Notes: a model not told the origin generated them from the sequence alone. 64,000 bases of DNA from Phytohalomonas tamaricis (GCF_003012345.1 NZ_PVRV01000016.1:1-64000); one strand, 5' to 3'; shown: positions 8,589-18,628, counted from the first letter of the stretch. A program made the numbers and translations.

Positions 8589-9209
8589 ATGAGTACTGAA
8601 AATGCGTCGTTGGAAGTACGGCTGGATGGCCTGGAAGGGCGTGCTGCCGTTGCCTTCATGGCTACGCTGACCGAGCGTCTACTGCCCAACTATATGCTCT
8701 ATGCTGAATTGGGCGGACAGGGTGATACCAAGAGTGTTCGTGTCATGCTCGATCTGGTCTGGGAGGCATTGAATGTACGTGATGCCAAAATAGATTTTGC
8801 ACGTCAGGCCGACAAGCTTACCGAAATCGAGCCTGACATTGACGAAGATCAAAGTTTTGGTGCCCGCGTAGCGCTCGACACCACCATGGCATTATCGTGC
8901 TGTCTCGATGCTTTGCAAAATGCCCTGCAGAAAAAGAAAGATAGCGAGTCACCTGTTGAGGTCAGTCGTCTATCGATAGGCGGTGTCGCACGTTATATCG
9001 AACTCAGCGAAGGGGACGGGCTTGATGACGATGCCCTGACCGCGCATATCGAGGCGCATGCCCTGATGGCGGATGAGTGCGCGTTTCAGTACGTTGTGCT
9101 TGAACTGGTGGAGCAAGCACCGCTTGACCGTGATCGGTTGCGTGAGCTGCGTCGGCTAGGGCGCAACGAGGGCGTTAGTAATATTGGTTTGTCGACCAAT
9201 GATGAGTGA
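8589..9209 (+). CDS. DUF416 family protein (YjaG-like)
   Basis: A 206-residue soluble protein matching the YjaG/DUF416 family. It shows the LPNYMLYAELGG segment, LDLVWEALNVRDAKIDF, GARVALDTTMALSCCLDAL and the SNIGL C-terminal end. Family function is unknown. It is rich in acidic residues with no signal or membrane segment. It stands alone, with a probable terminator before the convergent hisF. Confidence 0.85.
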   Translation: MSTENASLEVRLDGLEGRAAVAFMATLTERLLPNYMLYAELGGQGDTKSVRVMLDLVWEALNVRDAKIDFARQADKLTEIEPDIDEDQSFGARVALDTTMALSCCLDALQNALQKKKDSESPVEVSRLSIGGVARYIELSEGDGLDDDALTAHIEAHALMADECAFQYVVLELVEQAPLDRDRLRELRRLGRNEGVSNIGLSTNDE

Positions 9210-9240
9210 ACTGTAAGAAAGCATAACGGAGAAATGAATC

Positions 9241-9276
9241 AGCGATGACCTGACGACTGCCGGATCATCGCTTTTC
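9241..9276 (+). terminator. Probable terminator between DUF416 gene and hisF
   Basis: AGCGATGA (9241-9248) pairs with TCATCGCT (9265-9272) around a 16-nt loop and is followed by a short T run, with a second T run about 10 nt later. The long loop makes it a moderate call. Confidence 0.5.
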
Positions 9277-9313
9277 GAGACATTTTTTGCGATCTTTCTA
9301 GTTTAACGATCCA

Positions 9314-10090
9314 TCATCCAAGACGCATCGTAATGCCGTGTGCGGCCATGTGTTCTTTGGCCTGTTGTACGGTGTATTCACTGAAGTGGAAGATGCTGGC
9401 GGCGAGTACTGCGTCGGCGCCGCCATCCTTCACACCGGCGACCAGATGATCAAGGTTGCCGACGCCACCAGAAGCGATGACCGGTACGGATACAGCGTCG
9501 CTGATTGCGCGTGTCACACCGATATCGAAACCGGCTTTGGTGCCATCGCGGTCCATGCTGGTCAAAAGCAATTCACCAGCACCGTAATTGACCATTTGCT
9601 GGGCCCACTCGACAGCGTCAAGCCCAGTAGGGTTGCGTCCGCCATGGGTGAATATTTCCCAGCGTGGCGTTTCGCCTTCTGCGCTGACACGCTTGGCATC
9701 TATTGCGACCACGATGCATTGGCTGCCGAAGCGCTCGGCAGCTTCCTGTACAAAATCGGGGTTGGTCACGGCTGCGGTATTGATCGATACCTTGTCGGCG
9801 CCAGCATTGAGCAATGCGCGAATATTATCGCAGCTGCGGATGCCGCCACCCACGGTTAATGGGATGAACACCTCACCGGCGATACGGCTGACCATTTCGA
9901 TAGTCGTGCCACGCGCTTCGTGGCTGGCGGTAATATCAAGAAAAGTGATTTCGTCGGCGTTCTGTTCGTTGTAGCGTTTGGCCACTTCAACGGGATCGCC
10001 GGCATCACGAATGCCGACAAAGTTAACGCCTTTGACCACTCGACCGCGGTCGACATCAAGACAAGGGATAATACGTTTGGCCAGGTTCAT
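9314..10090 (-). CDS. hisF: Imidazole glycerol phosphate synthase, cyclase subunit
   Basis: A 258-residue (beta/alpha)8 barrel. With HisH it converts PRFAR and glutamine-derived ammonia to imidazole glycerol phosphate and AICAR. It begins [21 protein letters not shown] with the catalytic Asp in [13 protein letters not shown], the phosphate loops VGGGIR and IASGGVG, and the second catalytic Asp in TSMDRDGT are present. It is the last gene of hisB-hisH-hisA-hisF, 2 nt after hisA. Confidence 0.97.
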   Translation of the reverse strand: MNLAKRIIPCLDVDRGRVVKGVNFVGIRDAGDPVEVAKRYNEQNADEITFLDITASHEARGTTIEMVSRIAGEVFIPLTVGGGIRSCDNIRALLNAGADKVSINTAAVTNPDFVQEAAERFGSQCIVVAIDAKRVSAEGETPRWEIFTHGGRNPTGLDAVEWAQQMVNYGAGELLLTSMDRDGTKAGFDIGVTRAISDAVSVPVIASGGVGNLDHLVAGVKDGGADAVLAASIFHFSEYTVQQAKEHMAAHGITMRLG

Positions 10091-10092
10091 GG

Positions 10093-10833
10093 TCAGCTCC
10101 TTTCAAAGGCATCGCAAAGCGCCTGCGCTTCGCTGACATCAAGACTGCCTTCATAAATGGCACGCCCGGTGATAGCGCCGAGAATTCCAGAGGGTGAGGC
10201 TTCGGCGAGCTTACGGATGTCATCGAGGTTGGTGACGCCTCCTGAAGCGATTACGGGCACCCCGCCTTGGCGCGCAAGATCAACGGTCGCTTCGATATTG
10301 ACGCCCTGCATCATGCCGTCACGGGCGATATCGGTGTAGACAATTGATGACACGCCATCATTAGCAAAGCGCTTCGCCAGCTCAGTCGCCTTTAGCGTCG
10401 AGACTTCAGCCCAGCCATCGGTAGCGACATAACCTTCATGAGCATCAAGGCCAACAATGATATGACCGGCGAACTCACGACACATGGCGGTAACGAAATC
10501 CGGCTCCTTGACAGCCTTGGTGCCGATGATGACGTAGGAGACACCGGCATCAAGGTAGTGCGCTATAGTCTCGGGCGAGCGAATGCCGCCCCCAATCTGG
10601 ATCGGCAAATCAGGATACGCTCGCGCTATGGCGGTAACTGCTTCACCATTGACCGGTTTACCTTCGAAGGCGCCGTTTAAATCGACGAGATGCAACCGGC
10701 GTGCACCTGATTCGACCCAGCGTGCCGCCATGGCAACGGGATCTTCACCATAGGTAGTGGCGTCTTCCATCCGGCCCTGGCGCAGGCGAACGCAATGGCC
10801 GTCTTTCAAGTCGATGGCGGGAATGACCAGCAT
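10093..10833 (-). CDS. hisA: ProFAR isomerase (phosphoribosylformimino-AICAR-P isomerase)
   Basis: A 246-residue TIM barrel that opens the ribose of ProFAR to PRFAR. It starts [17 protein letters not shown] with the catalytic Asp, has QIGGGIRS and the second acid in [12 protein letters not shown], and is a half-barrel homolog of HisF. GAAGGA stands about 6 nt before the ATG at 10833; the open frame extends 75 codons further upstream, but that part lies antiparallel to hisH and has no homology. Third gene of the his cluster. Confidence 0.96.
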   Translation of the reverse strand: MLVIPAIDLKDGHCVRLRQGRMEDATTYGEDPVAMAARWVESGARRLHLVDLNGAFEGKPVNGEAVTAIARAYPDLPIQIGGGIRSPETIAHYLDAGVSYVIIGTKAVKEPDFVTAMCREFAGHIIVGLDAHEGYVATDGWAEVSTLKATELAKRFANDGVSSIVYTDIARDGMMQGVNIEATVDLARQGGVPVIASGGVTNLDDIRKLAEASPSGILGAITGRAIYEGSLDVSEAQALCDAFERS

Positions 10834-10888
10834 GTCGTGTCCTTCTCTTCTTTTAATGGCGTTGCGTTCGATACGCGCCGCTTGGGCG

Positions 10889-11530
10889 TCAGGGTGACCA
10901 GTGAACGAAGTTGGAGAGTAACTTGAGTCCGGCGCCAGCACTCTTTTCTGGATGAAACTGTACGGCAAACACCGCATCACGGCCGGTAGCAATATGGGCA
11001 CGGTGATCACCGTATTCAGTGATTCCGAACACATGCTCGTCCCGTTCAGCTGCAACATAATAGCTATGCACGAAGTAGAAGCGCTCCCCGGTGGGGATGC
11101 CTTCCCATAGGGGATGCATGTGATGCTGATGAACCTGGTTCCAGCCCATATGCGGTACTTTTAATCGCTCACCCTGAGCATCATGCATGTCAGCATTGAA
11201 ACGGCTTACGCGCCCGGGTAGATAGCCCAGACAGCGCACCCCACCGTTTTCCTCGCTCTTGTCCATCAACATCTGTTGGCCGACACAGATGCCCAGCAGC
11301 GGTTTGTTGGCATCTGCGAGCAACTCCTTGACCAGCCCGGTCAGCTCGGTGCGCTCAAGCTCACTCATACAGTCGCGGATAGCTCCCTGCCCAGGCAATA
11401 CAATCCGCGTTGCCCCTTTGATGGCACGGGCGTCTCGGGTAATGGTTACGCGCTCTTCGGCAACATGTTCGAGTGCCTTGGCCACGGAGTGCAGGTTACC
11501 CATTCCGTAATCGATTATGGCGATGGTCAT
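10889..11530 (-). CDS. hisH: Imidazole glycerol phosphate synthase, glutaminase subunit
   Basis: A 213-residue class I glutaminase that feeds ammonia through the HisF barrel. The catalytic triad is visible: Cys in LGICVGQQM and His/Glu in QFHPEKS. It begins [16 protein letters not shown], typical of HisH. It sits between hisB and hisA in the same transcript. Confidence 0.97.
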   Translation of the reverse strand: MTIAIIDYGMGNLHSVAKALEHVAEERVTITRDARAIKGATRIVLPGQGAIRDCMSELERTELTGLVKELLADANKPLLGICVGQQMLMDKSEENGGVRCLGYLPGRVSRFNADMHDAQGERLKVPHMGWNQVHQHHMHPLWEGIPTGERFYFVHSYYVAAERDEHVFGITEYGDHRAHIATGRDAVFAVQFHPEKSAGAGLKLLSNFVHWSP

Positions 11531-11558
11531 GTTGTTCCTCGTGTGTAGAGCCGCTCAC

Positions 11559-12167
11559 TTAAAGGCTGCCTTTGGTCGAGGCGATGCGCCCAGCCATACG
11601 ATCATCCATGGCAATTGCCATGCGCAGCGCCCGTCCGAAGGCTTTAAAGATGGTCTCGGCCTGATGATGGGCATTGAAGCCTTTCAAGTTGTCGATATGT
11701 ACGGTTGCGCGGGCGTGATTTGCAAATCCCTGAAAGAACTCAGCAATCAATTGGGTGTCAAAACGGCCAATCAGATCACGGGTGAACTCGACGTCCATGA
11801 ACAACCCCGGGCGACCTGAAAAGTCGATGACAACACGTGACAAGGCTTCATCAAGGGGGACATAGGCGTGGCCATAACGATAAATGCCACGTTTATCTCC
11901 CAATGCTTGGGCGAATGCCTGGCCTAGTGTGATGCCAAGATCTTCTGCGGTGTGGTGATCATCAATATGCAGATCACCCTCGGCCTTGATATCGAGATCG
12001 ATCTGGCCGTGGCGAGTTACCTGGTCGAGCATGTGCTCAAGAAAAGGGATGCCGGTCACTGCGTTGAGGTGACCTTCGCCATCCAGGTTAACGCGCACCT
12101 CAATACGGGTCTCGGAAGTATCGCGTGACACGGTCGCAATACGCGCGGAACGCTCAAGGCTCTCCAT
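11559..12167 (-). CDS. hisB: Imidazoleglycerol-phosphate dehydratase
   Basis: A 202-residue monofunctional IGPD that removes water from imidazole glycerol phosphate using Mn-bound His residues. The repeated metal motifs are present: FLEHMLDQ with [10 protein letters not shown], and NHARATVHI with GFNAHHQAE. Unlike E. coli HisB there is no N-terminal phosphatase domain. First gene of hisBHAF, reading away from asmA. Confidence 0.97.
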   Translation of the reverse strand: MESLERSARIATVSRDTSETRIEVRVNLDGEGHLNAVTGIPFLEHMLDQVTRHGQIDLDIKAEGDLHIDDHHTAEDLGITLGQAFAQALGDKRGIYRYGHAYVPLDEALSRVVIDFSGRPGLFMDVEFTRDLIGRFDTQLIAEFFQGFANHARATVHIDNLKGFNAHHQAETIFKAFGRALRMAIAMDDRMAGRIASTKGSL

Positions 12168-12476
12168 CGGGAATCTCCATCAGGGCGTTTTCAGCGCTGT
12201 GTGCGGGCGGAAAAGGATGACAGTTCTTGAAGAGACATTATAGAGAATCGCCCCTGCCATCCGCTACACTATTGCCTTGCTGCGCAGCGCTACGGTGGTG
12301 TTTATATCGAGTTTTGCCATGGTCTTGATCAAGATAGGGTGCCTTTCGGCCGTAATCCTATCTAAACGGGTGTAGACCGCAGGTATCATATTGTTTGATC
12401 GGGCCAAGTCATCGGCGGCACACCGGCTGTTGTCATGCAGCCTTTAATGTATTTTAGCTGGTATGGGAGAACGTCG
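12168..12476. promoter_or_regulatory. Divergent hisB / asmA promoter region
   Basis: About 310 bp between divergent genes. On the minus strand a perfect TATAAT (12237-12242) lies about 70 nt before hisB, with only a weak -35. The AT-rich stretch at 12380-12460 would serve asmA. No coding frame, leader-peptide His run or attenuator is evident, so his regulation does not look enteric. Confidence 0.5.
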
Positions 12477-14810
12477 ATGAAAGCGCTGTTCCGGGCTCTG
12501 CTTGCCGCGGTAGGTGTCCTTGCCCTGCTCGTGGTCTGTGGGGTTATTTATGTCACGACGTTTCTCGACCCCAATGAGCTTAAGCCGCGTCTGGTTGAGG
12601 CCGTGCATGAAAGAACCGGTCTTGATCTTACACTCAATGGCCCCCTCTCCTGGACATTCTATCCTCGCCTCGGTGTGACTATCGAGGATGCCGAAGCTCG
12701 CTTGCCCGATCAGCCGGAACAGGATAGCCCCTTTGCGGCGTTCAAGCGCGCCGATGTCAAAGTGAAGTTTGCTCCTTTACTTGCGGGAGATGTCTCAATC
12801 GATGGCATCACGCTTGATGGCTTACGCCTTGAACTAGTGCGTGATGAGCAGGGGCAAGGCAACTGGGAGATGCTCATTGCACAGATGGCACAGGACGACG
12901 ATACGGTAAGCGACACACGTCCGCGAGAGGCGCCGCGGAGTATCAACGATGCCGCTAACCGGCCGCTTGGCGTGGATATCGCTAATGTTCAAGTCACTGA
13001 TAGTCAGGTGCACTATGTGGATGTTCAGCACAACCGTGACCTGCGGCTAACCCAGTTGGCGCTAACAGGTACCAATGTTTCGCCAGGACGATCGTTTCCA
13101 CTTACGCTTTCATTTGATCTTGCCAGTAGCCAGCCAGCACTGACCAGCCACGTTGAATTGGCAAGCAAGGTGCAAATCAATCTGCGTGAATCACGCTATC
13201 AGTTGCAGCAGTTAGCGCTCAAGACCACTTCTTGGCTACCTGAATTGGCGACAGAGCAGACGCAAACGGTTAATTTGAACGCTGATAACGTAGTAGCAGA
13301 TCTTGCTCAAAAGCAGTATCTCATCAATGGAGCAAGTATCATTGGCAATGCCAGACTTCCACAGCTCACTTCCCATGAGCTGCCATTTGCTCTCGCTTTC
13401 AATGCTGACGCTGCGCTGCAGGAACAGACGGGGCATGTGCGCAATATCGTATTGACCAGTGGCAAAAACCTCAATCTAACGGGAGAGCTGACGTTTAGCC
13501 AACTGATGGATAAGCCGAAGTACAACGGCAATTTACAACTATCCCCCATGGACTTACGTGCCTGGTTGGATCGCCTCGACATTGAACCCTTACATACCGC
13601 TGACCCTGACGCATTGACGAACGTCAGCCTGGCTTCACCGTTGAGCGGTGATCTTGATCATGTTGATCTTACCAATGTGACACTTGGCATCGATGATCAG
13701 ACGTTTTTGGGCCAGCTAGGCGCTCAGCTGGACGGTAAGAGCGTCGATTTCAATCTGCAGGGCGATCGTCTCGATCTTGATGCTTATCTTCCGCCTGCAG
13801 AGGAAAAAACCGAAGATACAACAGCCATGCTCACAGGGTTGGGGATTGCTCCTGTACTGGCGGCAAGTGAAGGGGCCGAACAGTTACCTGTCGACTGGCT
13901 GCGTACGTTCGCCTTGAATGGCACAATCAACGTGGGGGAGCTAAAGATCAAGGACATGCTGCTCACGGATGTGGCACTGCGTGCGACGGGAGGCAACGGC
14001 TTGCATCGTCTCGAACAGCTATCAGCCAATCTTTATGGTGGCACTCTCAAGGCCAATGGGGAGCTTGATGTGCGTAAGACTCCGGCACAGTTGAGCATGG
14101 ATGAGACGGTAAGCGATGTACAGCTTGAGCCGCTACTCAAGAATGCTGCCAACCGTGAGCAGCTGATTCGTGGCAAGTTGGCGCTTAACGGTAAGTTCAC
14201 GTCGAGCACTAATACTTTGGATGCCTTAGTTCGTAATTTAAATGGGAGCGCCACTTTCTCTATCACTGATGGAGCAATACTCGGAACGAATATCTCTCAA
14301 CAGCTATGTACAGCGGTAGCAGCTCTACAGGGCAAGGAGTCGTCACGAGAATGGGGGGCTGATACGCCATTTGATCACTTCGGCGCGACCGCTAAAGTGA
14401 GTGATGGTGTCGTTCATAATGATGATTTGTTGATTACTGTTCCCGGGATAGAGCTGGCGGGTAAGGGGGAGGCAAACCTTGCTACTACGCGGTTTGACTA
14501 TGCGCTCGGAGCAAGATTCATCGATACGGCCGACCAGCAGGCCTGTAGTGTTAGTGATAAGTTGCAGAAAGTCCGCATCCCAATCCGTTGCGAGGGCGAG
14601 TTCACAGGTGAGCCGCAGCAATGGTGCTATTTCGATCGTGAAGGGGTTCAACAGGTATTAATGAACCTTGCCACTGATGAGGGAAAAAAGAAGCTACAGC
14701 AACGGTTGAATGAAACACTCGATGGTGATCTGGGCAAGAAAATCGATGAAAAGCTCGGGGAAGATTCTGGTAAGGAACTTCGCAATGCCATCCAAGGCCT
14801 TTTTAAATAA
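12477..14810 (+). CDS. asmA: AsmA family protein
   Basis: A 777-residue inner-membrane-anchored protein of the AsmA-like group, whose members form long beta-groove bridges linked to lipid homeostasis of the outer membrane. One N-terminal membrane segment (about residues 5-25) is followed by the AsmA N-domain motif LTLNGPLSWTFYPRLGV. The C-terminal AsmA_2 part contains LNGKFTSSTNTLDALVRNLNGS and the DGAILGTNI segment. The ATG at 12477 has GGGAGA upstream. Single gene with its own terminator. AT-richer patches occur but the frame is intact. Confidence 0.9.
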   Translation: MKALFRALLAAVGVLALLVVCGVIYVTTFLDPNELKPRLVEAVHERTGLDLTLNGPLSWTFYPRLGVTIEDAEARLPDQPEQDSPFAAFKRADVKVKFAPLLAGDVSIDGITLDGLRLELVRDEQGQGNWEMLIAQMAQDDDTVSDTRPREAPRSINDAANRPLGVDIANVQVTDSQVHYVDVQHNRDLRLTQLALTGTNVSPGRSFPLTLSFDLASSQPALTSHVELASKVQINLRESRYQLQQLALKTTSWLPELATEQTQTVNLNADNVVADLAQKQYLINGASIIGNARLPQLTSHELPFALAFNADAALQEQTGHVRNIVLTSGKNLNLTGELTFSQLMDKPKYNGNLQLSPMDLRAWLDRLDIEPLHTADPDALTNVSLASPLSGDLDHVDLTNVTLGIDDQTFLGQLGAQLDGKSVDFNLQGDRLDLDAYLPPAEEKTEDTTAMLTGLGIAPVLAASEGAEQLPVDWLRTFALNGTINVGELKIKDMLLTDVALRATGGNGLHRLEQLSANLYGGTLKANGELDVRKTPAQLSMDETVSDVQLEPLLKNAANREQLIRGKLALNGKFTSSTNTLDALVRNLNGSATFSITDGAILGTNISQQLCTAVAALQGKESSREWGADTPFDHFGATAKVSDGVVHNDDLLITVPGIELAGKGEANLATTRFDYALGARFIDTADQQACSVSDKLQKVRIPIRCEGEFTGEPQQWCYFDREGVQQVLMNLATDEGKKKLQQRLNETLDGDLGKKIDEKLGEDSGKELRNAIQGLFK

Positions 14811-14832
14811 ATATTCCTTGGGTTAGTTGATG

Positions 14833-14862
14833 AGCGCTGGAGAGATTCTCTAGCGCTTTTTT
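14833..14862 (+). terminator. Intrinsic terminator after asmA
   Basis: AGCGCTGGAGA pairs with TCTCTAGCGCT around GAT, followed by a run of T. Confidence 0.85.
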
Positions 14863-14937
14863 ATTGATGCGTTGTCCTGCACCTGACGCGCGATGGCTAT
14901 GATTCATTCAGGGCGTTGGGGCGGGTAACGTCCTTTT

Positions 14938-16146
14938 ATGCTTGGCAAAACTATTGATGAAACTATGCACGAAATAGCGCTTGATGCCGGAGAGTTCCAG
15001 TCGCGAACTCTTGAATGGTTCGATCAATACGGACGTACACATCTGCCTTGGCAGCAGCAAAAGTCGCCATATCGGGTCTGGGTCTCGGAAATCATGTTGC
15101 AGCAGACCCAAGTCGCAACGGTTATCGATTATTACCAGCGCTTCATGGCCCGCTTCCCTGATGTCCAGGCGCTAGCTGCAGCTAGTCAGGATGAAGTGCT
15201 GCACCTATGGACAGGCCTTGGCTACTATGCAAGGGCACGCAATCTTCATAAAGCGGCACGGCAAGTTGTCGATGAGTTCAATGGCGAGTTTCCGACCCAT
15301 AGTGTTGAAGCATTAAGCAGTTTGCCTGGCATCGGACGCTCAACGGCCGGTGCGATCATCAGCATCTCGACGGGACAGCGTGCAGCGATACTCGATGGCA
15401 ACGTCAAGCGAGTACTTACGCGGTTGCATGCCGTTGAAGGCTGGCCGGGCAAGCCGCAGGTTGAACGTACATTATGGGATCTTGCCGAGCGCTACACTCC
15501 TGATTCGCGCGTGGCGGACTATACCCAAGCAATGATGGATCTCGGCGCCACACTTTGCACACGTCGCCGGCCCAGTTGCTTGCTATGCCCCTTTGCGGAT
15601 GTGTGCGTTGCGCACGCACGTGGAGAGGAGCATGGCTTTCCACAGGGCAAGCCCAAAAAGACCTTACCGGTGCGCGCAGCTTATATGCTGCTGCTTCATG
15701 ATGAAGCTGGTGCAGTATGGCTCGAGCAACGTCCATCTACGGGCTTATGGGGTGGCCTATGGGGCTTCCCTGAGTTTAATGATCTGGAGGCACTGCAATT
15801 ATGGATAGATCGCTATGCGCCTCAGGCAGTGCTGGATAAGCCCTGGGGTGGATTTACTCATACGTTTAGCCATTTCCGCCTCGACATTACGCCCTGTCCT
15901 GCCAGACTAGGGCGAGCTTTCGACCAGGTGACGGAGACGGGGCAGCTTTGGTACAACCCTAAGCAGCCTGTCAATATAGGGCTGGCGGCACCGGTCAAGG
16001 CGCTACTTGAAAAATTGCTGCAGAGCATCTATTCACAGGGGAGCACATATGACGCGCAAGGTATTTTGTCGCAAGTATCAGCAGGAAATGGAAGGGCTTA
16101 TGATGCCGCCCTTGCCGGGACCGAAGGGGCAGGATCTATTCGATAA
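14938..16146 (+). CDS. mutY: A/G-specific adenine DNA glycosylase
   Basis: A 402-residue base-excision glycosylase that removes adenine opposite 8-oxoguanine. The catalytic Glu lies in SEIMLQQTQV, the helix-hairpin-helix in LPGIGRSTAGAI, the catalytic Asp in ILDGNVKRVL, and the [4Fe-4S] ligands follow as C-x6-C-x2-C-x5-C near residues 200-220. The C-terminal NUDIX-like 8-oxoG domain includes GLWGGLWGFPEF. The family normally ends near residue 360 here; about 40 extra residues read on and overlap yggX by 98 nt. A start at 14965 (MHEIA) is also possible. Confidence 0.93.
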   Translation: MLGKTIDETMHEIALDAGEFQSRTLEWFDQYGRTHLPWQQQKSPYRVWVSEIMLQQTQVATVIDYYQRFMARFPDVQALAAASQDEVLHLWTGLGYYARARNLHKAARQVVDEFNGEFPTHSVEALSSLPGIGRSTAGAIISISTGQRAAILDGNVKRVLTRLHAVEGWPGKPQVERTLWDLAERYTPDSRVADYTQAMMDLGATLCTRRRPSCLLCPFADVCVAHARGEEHGFPQGKPKKTLPVRAAYMLLLHDEAGAVWLEQRPSTGLWGGLWGFPEFNDLEALQLWIDRYAPQAVLDKPWGGFTHTFSHFRLDITPCPARLGRAFDQVTETGQLWYNPKQPVNIGLAAPVKALLEKLLQSIYSQGSTYDAQGILSQVSAGNGRAYDAALAGTEGAGSIR

Positions 16147-16321
16147 TGTTTCCAAGCAGGCATGGGAAGAGTGGCAGCAACTGCAGACACGTCTGATCAA
16201 TGAAAAGCATCTCAATATGCTTGACCCTGATAGCCGCAATTACTTGATGGTGCAGATGGAACGCTTCCTTGCCAACGAAGAAACTGACTTGCCGTCAGGC
16301 TATGTACCTCCGGCTCATTGA
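16049..16321 (+). CDS. yggX: Fe(2+)-trafficking / oxidative-damage protection protein YggX
   Basis: A 90-residue protein, usual size, starting MTRKVFCRKY with the conserved Cys near the N-terminus. The EMEGLMMPPLPGPKG segment, WEEWQQLQTRLINEKHL and the terminal PSGYVPP are diagnostic. GGGGAGC stands before the ATG. In enterics mutY-yggX are cotranscribed and YggX protects Fe-S clusters, including that of MutY; the overlap here fits that pairing. Confidence 0.95.
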   Translation: MTRKVFCRKYQQEMEGLMMPPLPGPKGQDLFDNVSKQAWEEWQQLQTRLINEKHLNMLDPDSRNYLMVQMERFLANEETDLPSGYVPPAH

Positions 16322-16437
16322 GTAGTCAGGGAGTAATATGCCGGATGTATTTTTGTTTGGAAAAATCTTTCATAAAAAAATGAGGTAAGTGCTTGACCCA
16401 ATAATCGATTTTAGGTTTAATGTGCGCCGTTGGCAGC

Positions 16438-16513
16438 GGCCAGATAGCTCAGTTGGTAGAGCAGGGGATTGAAAATCCCCGTGTCGGCGGTTCGATTCCG
16501 TCTCTGGCCACCA
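16438..16513 (+). tRNA. tRNA-Phe (GAA)
   Basis: A 76-nt cloverleaf with encoded CCA. The acceptor GGCCAGA pairs with TCTGGCC, the anticodon loop carries GAA, and the T-loop is GTTCGATTC. First of three adjacent tRNAs. Confidence 0.97.
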
Positions 16514-16519
16514 CACTGC

Positions 16520-16594
16520 TGGGGTATAGCCAAGTGGTAAGGCACCGGTTTTTGGTATCGGCATTCCCAGGTTCGAATCCTGGTACCCCAGCCA
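16520..16594 (+). tRNA. tRNA-Gln (TTG)
   Basis: A 75-nt cloverleaf, acceptor TGGGGTA/TACCCCA, discriminator G, encoded CCA. Anticodon TTG sits in the loop TTTTGGT. It begins 6 nt after tRNA-Phe, so the two are cotranscribed. Confidence 0.96.
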
Positions 16595-16630
16595 CGCCAA
16601 CGCTTATAATTTGTAACGTAAGCTGTATAT

Positions 16631-16706
<76 letters not shown>

Positions 16707-16741
16707 TTCTAAGGCCCTGAATATCAGGGGATTAGAATAAG

Positions 16742-16767
16742 AAAAACCGCCTATAAGGCGGTTTTTT
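16742..16767 (+). terminator. Intrinsic terminator of the tRNA cluster
   Basis: AACCGCC/GGCGGTT stem with a TATAA loop and a T6 tail, 36 nt after tRNA-Thr. Confidence 0.88.
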
Positions 16768-17254
16768 CGTATGTGCGTACTACTGACTGTTTTCTTATCC
16801 TGCCTCTGAAGAAAGGTTCGCCCACGGTACGTGCAATTGGAAAGGTCCATTATTATCGTACTATGGATGTTATTTACATCCTACGTCTTGTGATGGGCGC
16901 CCTCTGCGCGGTCAATAACGTTGTGCTTAAAATTGCGTAATTAGAATTGCTGACCTTCAGTAATTAAGCTTTCCTCAAGCGTTAACTTCATACTATCTTT
17001 GATGCTAGATTAAACAAATAAATCTAATGTGAGGATTGGAGATAGAACTTATATAAACTTTTTACGCTATGGGGTCTAGCGCTCTTAGGGTTATATGCTA
17101 CCGGATAGTTATTCTATTTACTTAGAGTAATTATGCCCAAGTTATCCCAATTTAATAATGAGTTAATCAAGGTGTAGTGCAGTTAAAAACGGATAGCCTA
17201 AGCGGCAAAGTGTGCAGAGGAATATCGTTTTATAATTACGAACTGCAATCATTT
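16768..17254. other. AT-rich island border without a supported gene
   Basis: Base composition drops sharply after the tRNA terminator. A 25-codon hydrophobic ORF starts at about 16863, and a TAGATT/AATCTA inverted repeat lies at 17006-17026, but nothing is convincing as a gene. I see no integrase fragment and no obvious duplicate of the tRNA-Thr 3' end. The region runs into an orphan terminator. Confidence 0.5.
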
Positions 17255-17282
17255 AGCCGCCTCCTATGGGGCGGCTTTTTTA
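17255..17282 (+). terminator. Orphan intrinsic terminator
   Basis: AGCCGCC pairs with GGCGGCT around an 8-nt loop and is followed by T6. No gene is recognised upstream on the plus strand, so it either ends an unannotated small transcript or remains from a deleted gene. Confidence 0.75.
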
Positions 17283-17407
17283 TTGATGTTTCTATATTCC
17301 GTTTGAATTAGGGATTAGAGATCGCGAAGTGTGGTACACAACGTATATCTGATAGGGGTTGGCTAAATGAAGATGGGCAAGGAAATGTGGTGATGCATTA
17401 ACAATGC

Positions 17408-17680
17408 ATGGGCAGTAGCGCTAGCATAATAGATAGCTTATTAATCCCTCTAAAAAATCATATATCAACGCAACGATGGCACGTTGAGTTGTATAAGAAT
17501 GACAGGCTAAAGAACGTTTTATGTGAATGGCAAAAGCTAATAGCTTGTTTAGTAGGAAAGTATTTGATATTAACTGGGAGCGACGTAGGTAAAAGCTGTA
17601 CTAAAAAAATAGCATATATTTATTTTAGATGTGACTTCAGTTATCAAAAGGATGCGATATATTATTTGTCAATGCGATAA
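17408..17680 (+). CDS. Hypothetical protein, uncertain
   Basis: A 90-codon ORF in AT-rich DNA with no family I recognise, no clear Shine-Dalgarno and a mixed Lys/Ile/Tyr-rich composition. It lies between an orphan terminator and the convergent phage repressor. It could be a degraded gene or chance. Confidence 0.3.
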   Translation: MGSSASIIDSLLIPLKNHISTQRWHVELYKNDRLKNVLCEWQKLIACLVGKYLILTGSDVGKSCTKKIAYIYFRCDFSYQKDAIYYLSMR

Positions 17681-17778
17681 AGTTAGATTTTCTTAATCAA
17701 GCGTATCATCCAGTTTCACTATAATTATTGTAGTTATTTTGACAAATAGAGGAATGTTAGCCGCGCCATGATGCCGCG

Positions 17779-18504
17779 CTAATAGACGCGGCCACTATGC
17801 CAATAACAATGACCAATAATTTGAACATTCCCTAAATTTTCAGGAGGAATGACTTCCGGAGCATAATGATTGTTATCAGAAGATAAACGTAATGAACCGT
17901 CAGATAAAAGCTGCACACGCTTTATACGTAATTCATCACCTACGCGGATAACAAAAACACCATCTGGGCGTGTAATGGCACGATTTATAAGAACGGTATC
18001 TCCATTCTTAAGCGTTCCGTCCATTGAGTCCCCTATTACCCGCACGGCCACAAGGTCTTTAGCATGTAACCCTTCCTTGGCAATCCAATCGTTGCGAAAG
18101 CTAAGGTAGGTTTCAACATGTTCGTTATCAAATAGCCGGCCTGGTCCAGCAGCAGCTTCTATATCGTACAAAGGGACACCTACGAAATCCTTGAGTGAAT
18201 AACGTAAGCCTCTTTCATCCTGATCCATTTCACTAATAATCGGAGCAGGGGCAGTTCCTGAAGGAGGCGCTCCCTTACCCAGGATAAGCCAATCTAAGCT
18301 TGCATTATATTCAACTGAAAGTTCAATGCATTCGTCTATTGGAACCGTGCCACGCTTTTTCCAATTATGAATGGCACTTGTTGATTTACCAAAACGCTTG
18401 GCTAGTTGATAATCCGAGCTGACGCCCATCAGTTGCTTCATACGTCCCATGATAGCTGCAGTGATAGCTATTTTTTCATCGACTTCGGTATATTCGATAG
18501 TCAT
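17779..18504 (-). CDS. Phage CI-type repressor with S24 peptidase domain
   Basis: A 241-residue repressor. The N-terminal Bac_phage_CI_repr helix-turn-helix is recognisable at about residues 32-80 (YQLAKRFGKSTSAIHNWKKRG...SLDWLILGKG). The C-terminal LexA-like S24 part has the nucleophile Ser in GDSMDGTL and a Lys in LRIKRV, so RecA-stimulated self-cleavage is expected. Upstream, divergent to it, stands an Ogr-like activator. It maintains lysogeny in complete phages; here no integrase, replication or structural genes accompany it. Confidence 0.88.
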   Translation of the reverse strand: MTIEYTEVDEKIAITAAIMGRMKQLMGVSSDYQLAKRFGKSTSAIHNWKKRGTVPIDECIELSVEYNASLDWLILGKGAPPSGTAPAPIISEMDQDERGLRYSLKDFVGVPLYDIEAAAGPGRLFDNEHVETYLSFRNDWIAKEGLHAKDLVAVRVIGDSMDGTLKNGDTVLINRAITRPDGVFVIRVGDELRIKRVQLLSDGSLRLSSDNNHYAPEVIPPENLGNVQIIGHCYWHSGRVY

Positions 18505-18628
18505 AATCCATAGCCTTAAAGTTGACCAATCCCCATATTGGGCATAATATTGCCGTTAAAGCTTTACTGAACATATAGGAGCTTACTACATAAATTGTGT
18601 TATGTCCGCTAAGTGGCAAACGATGGTT

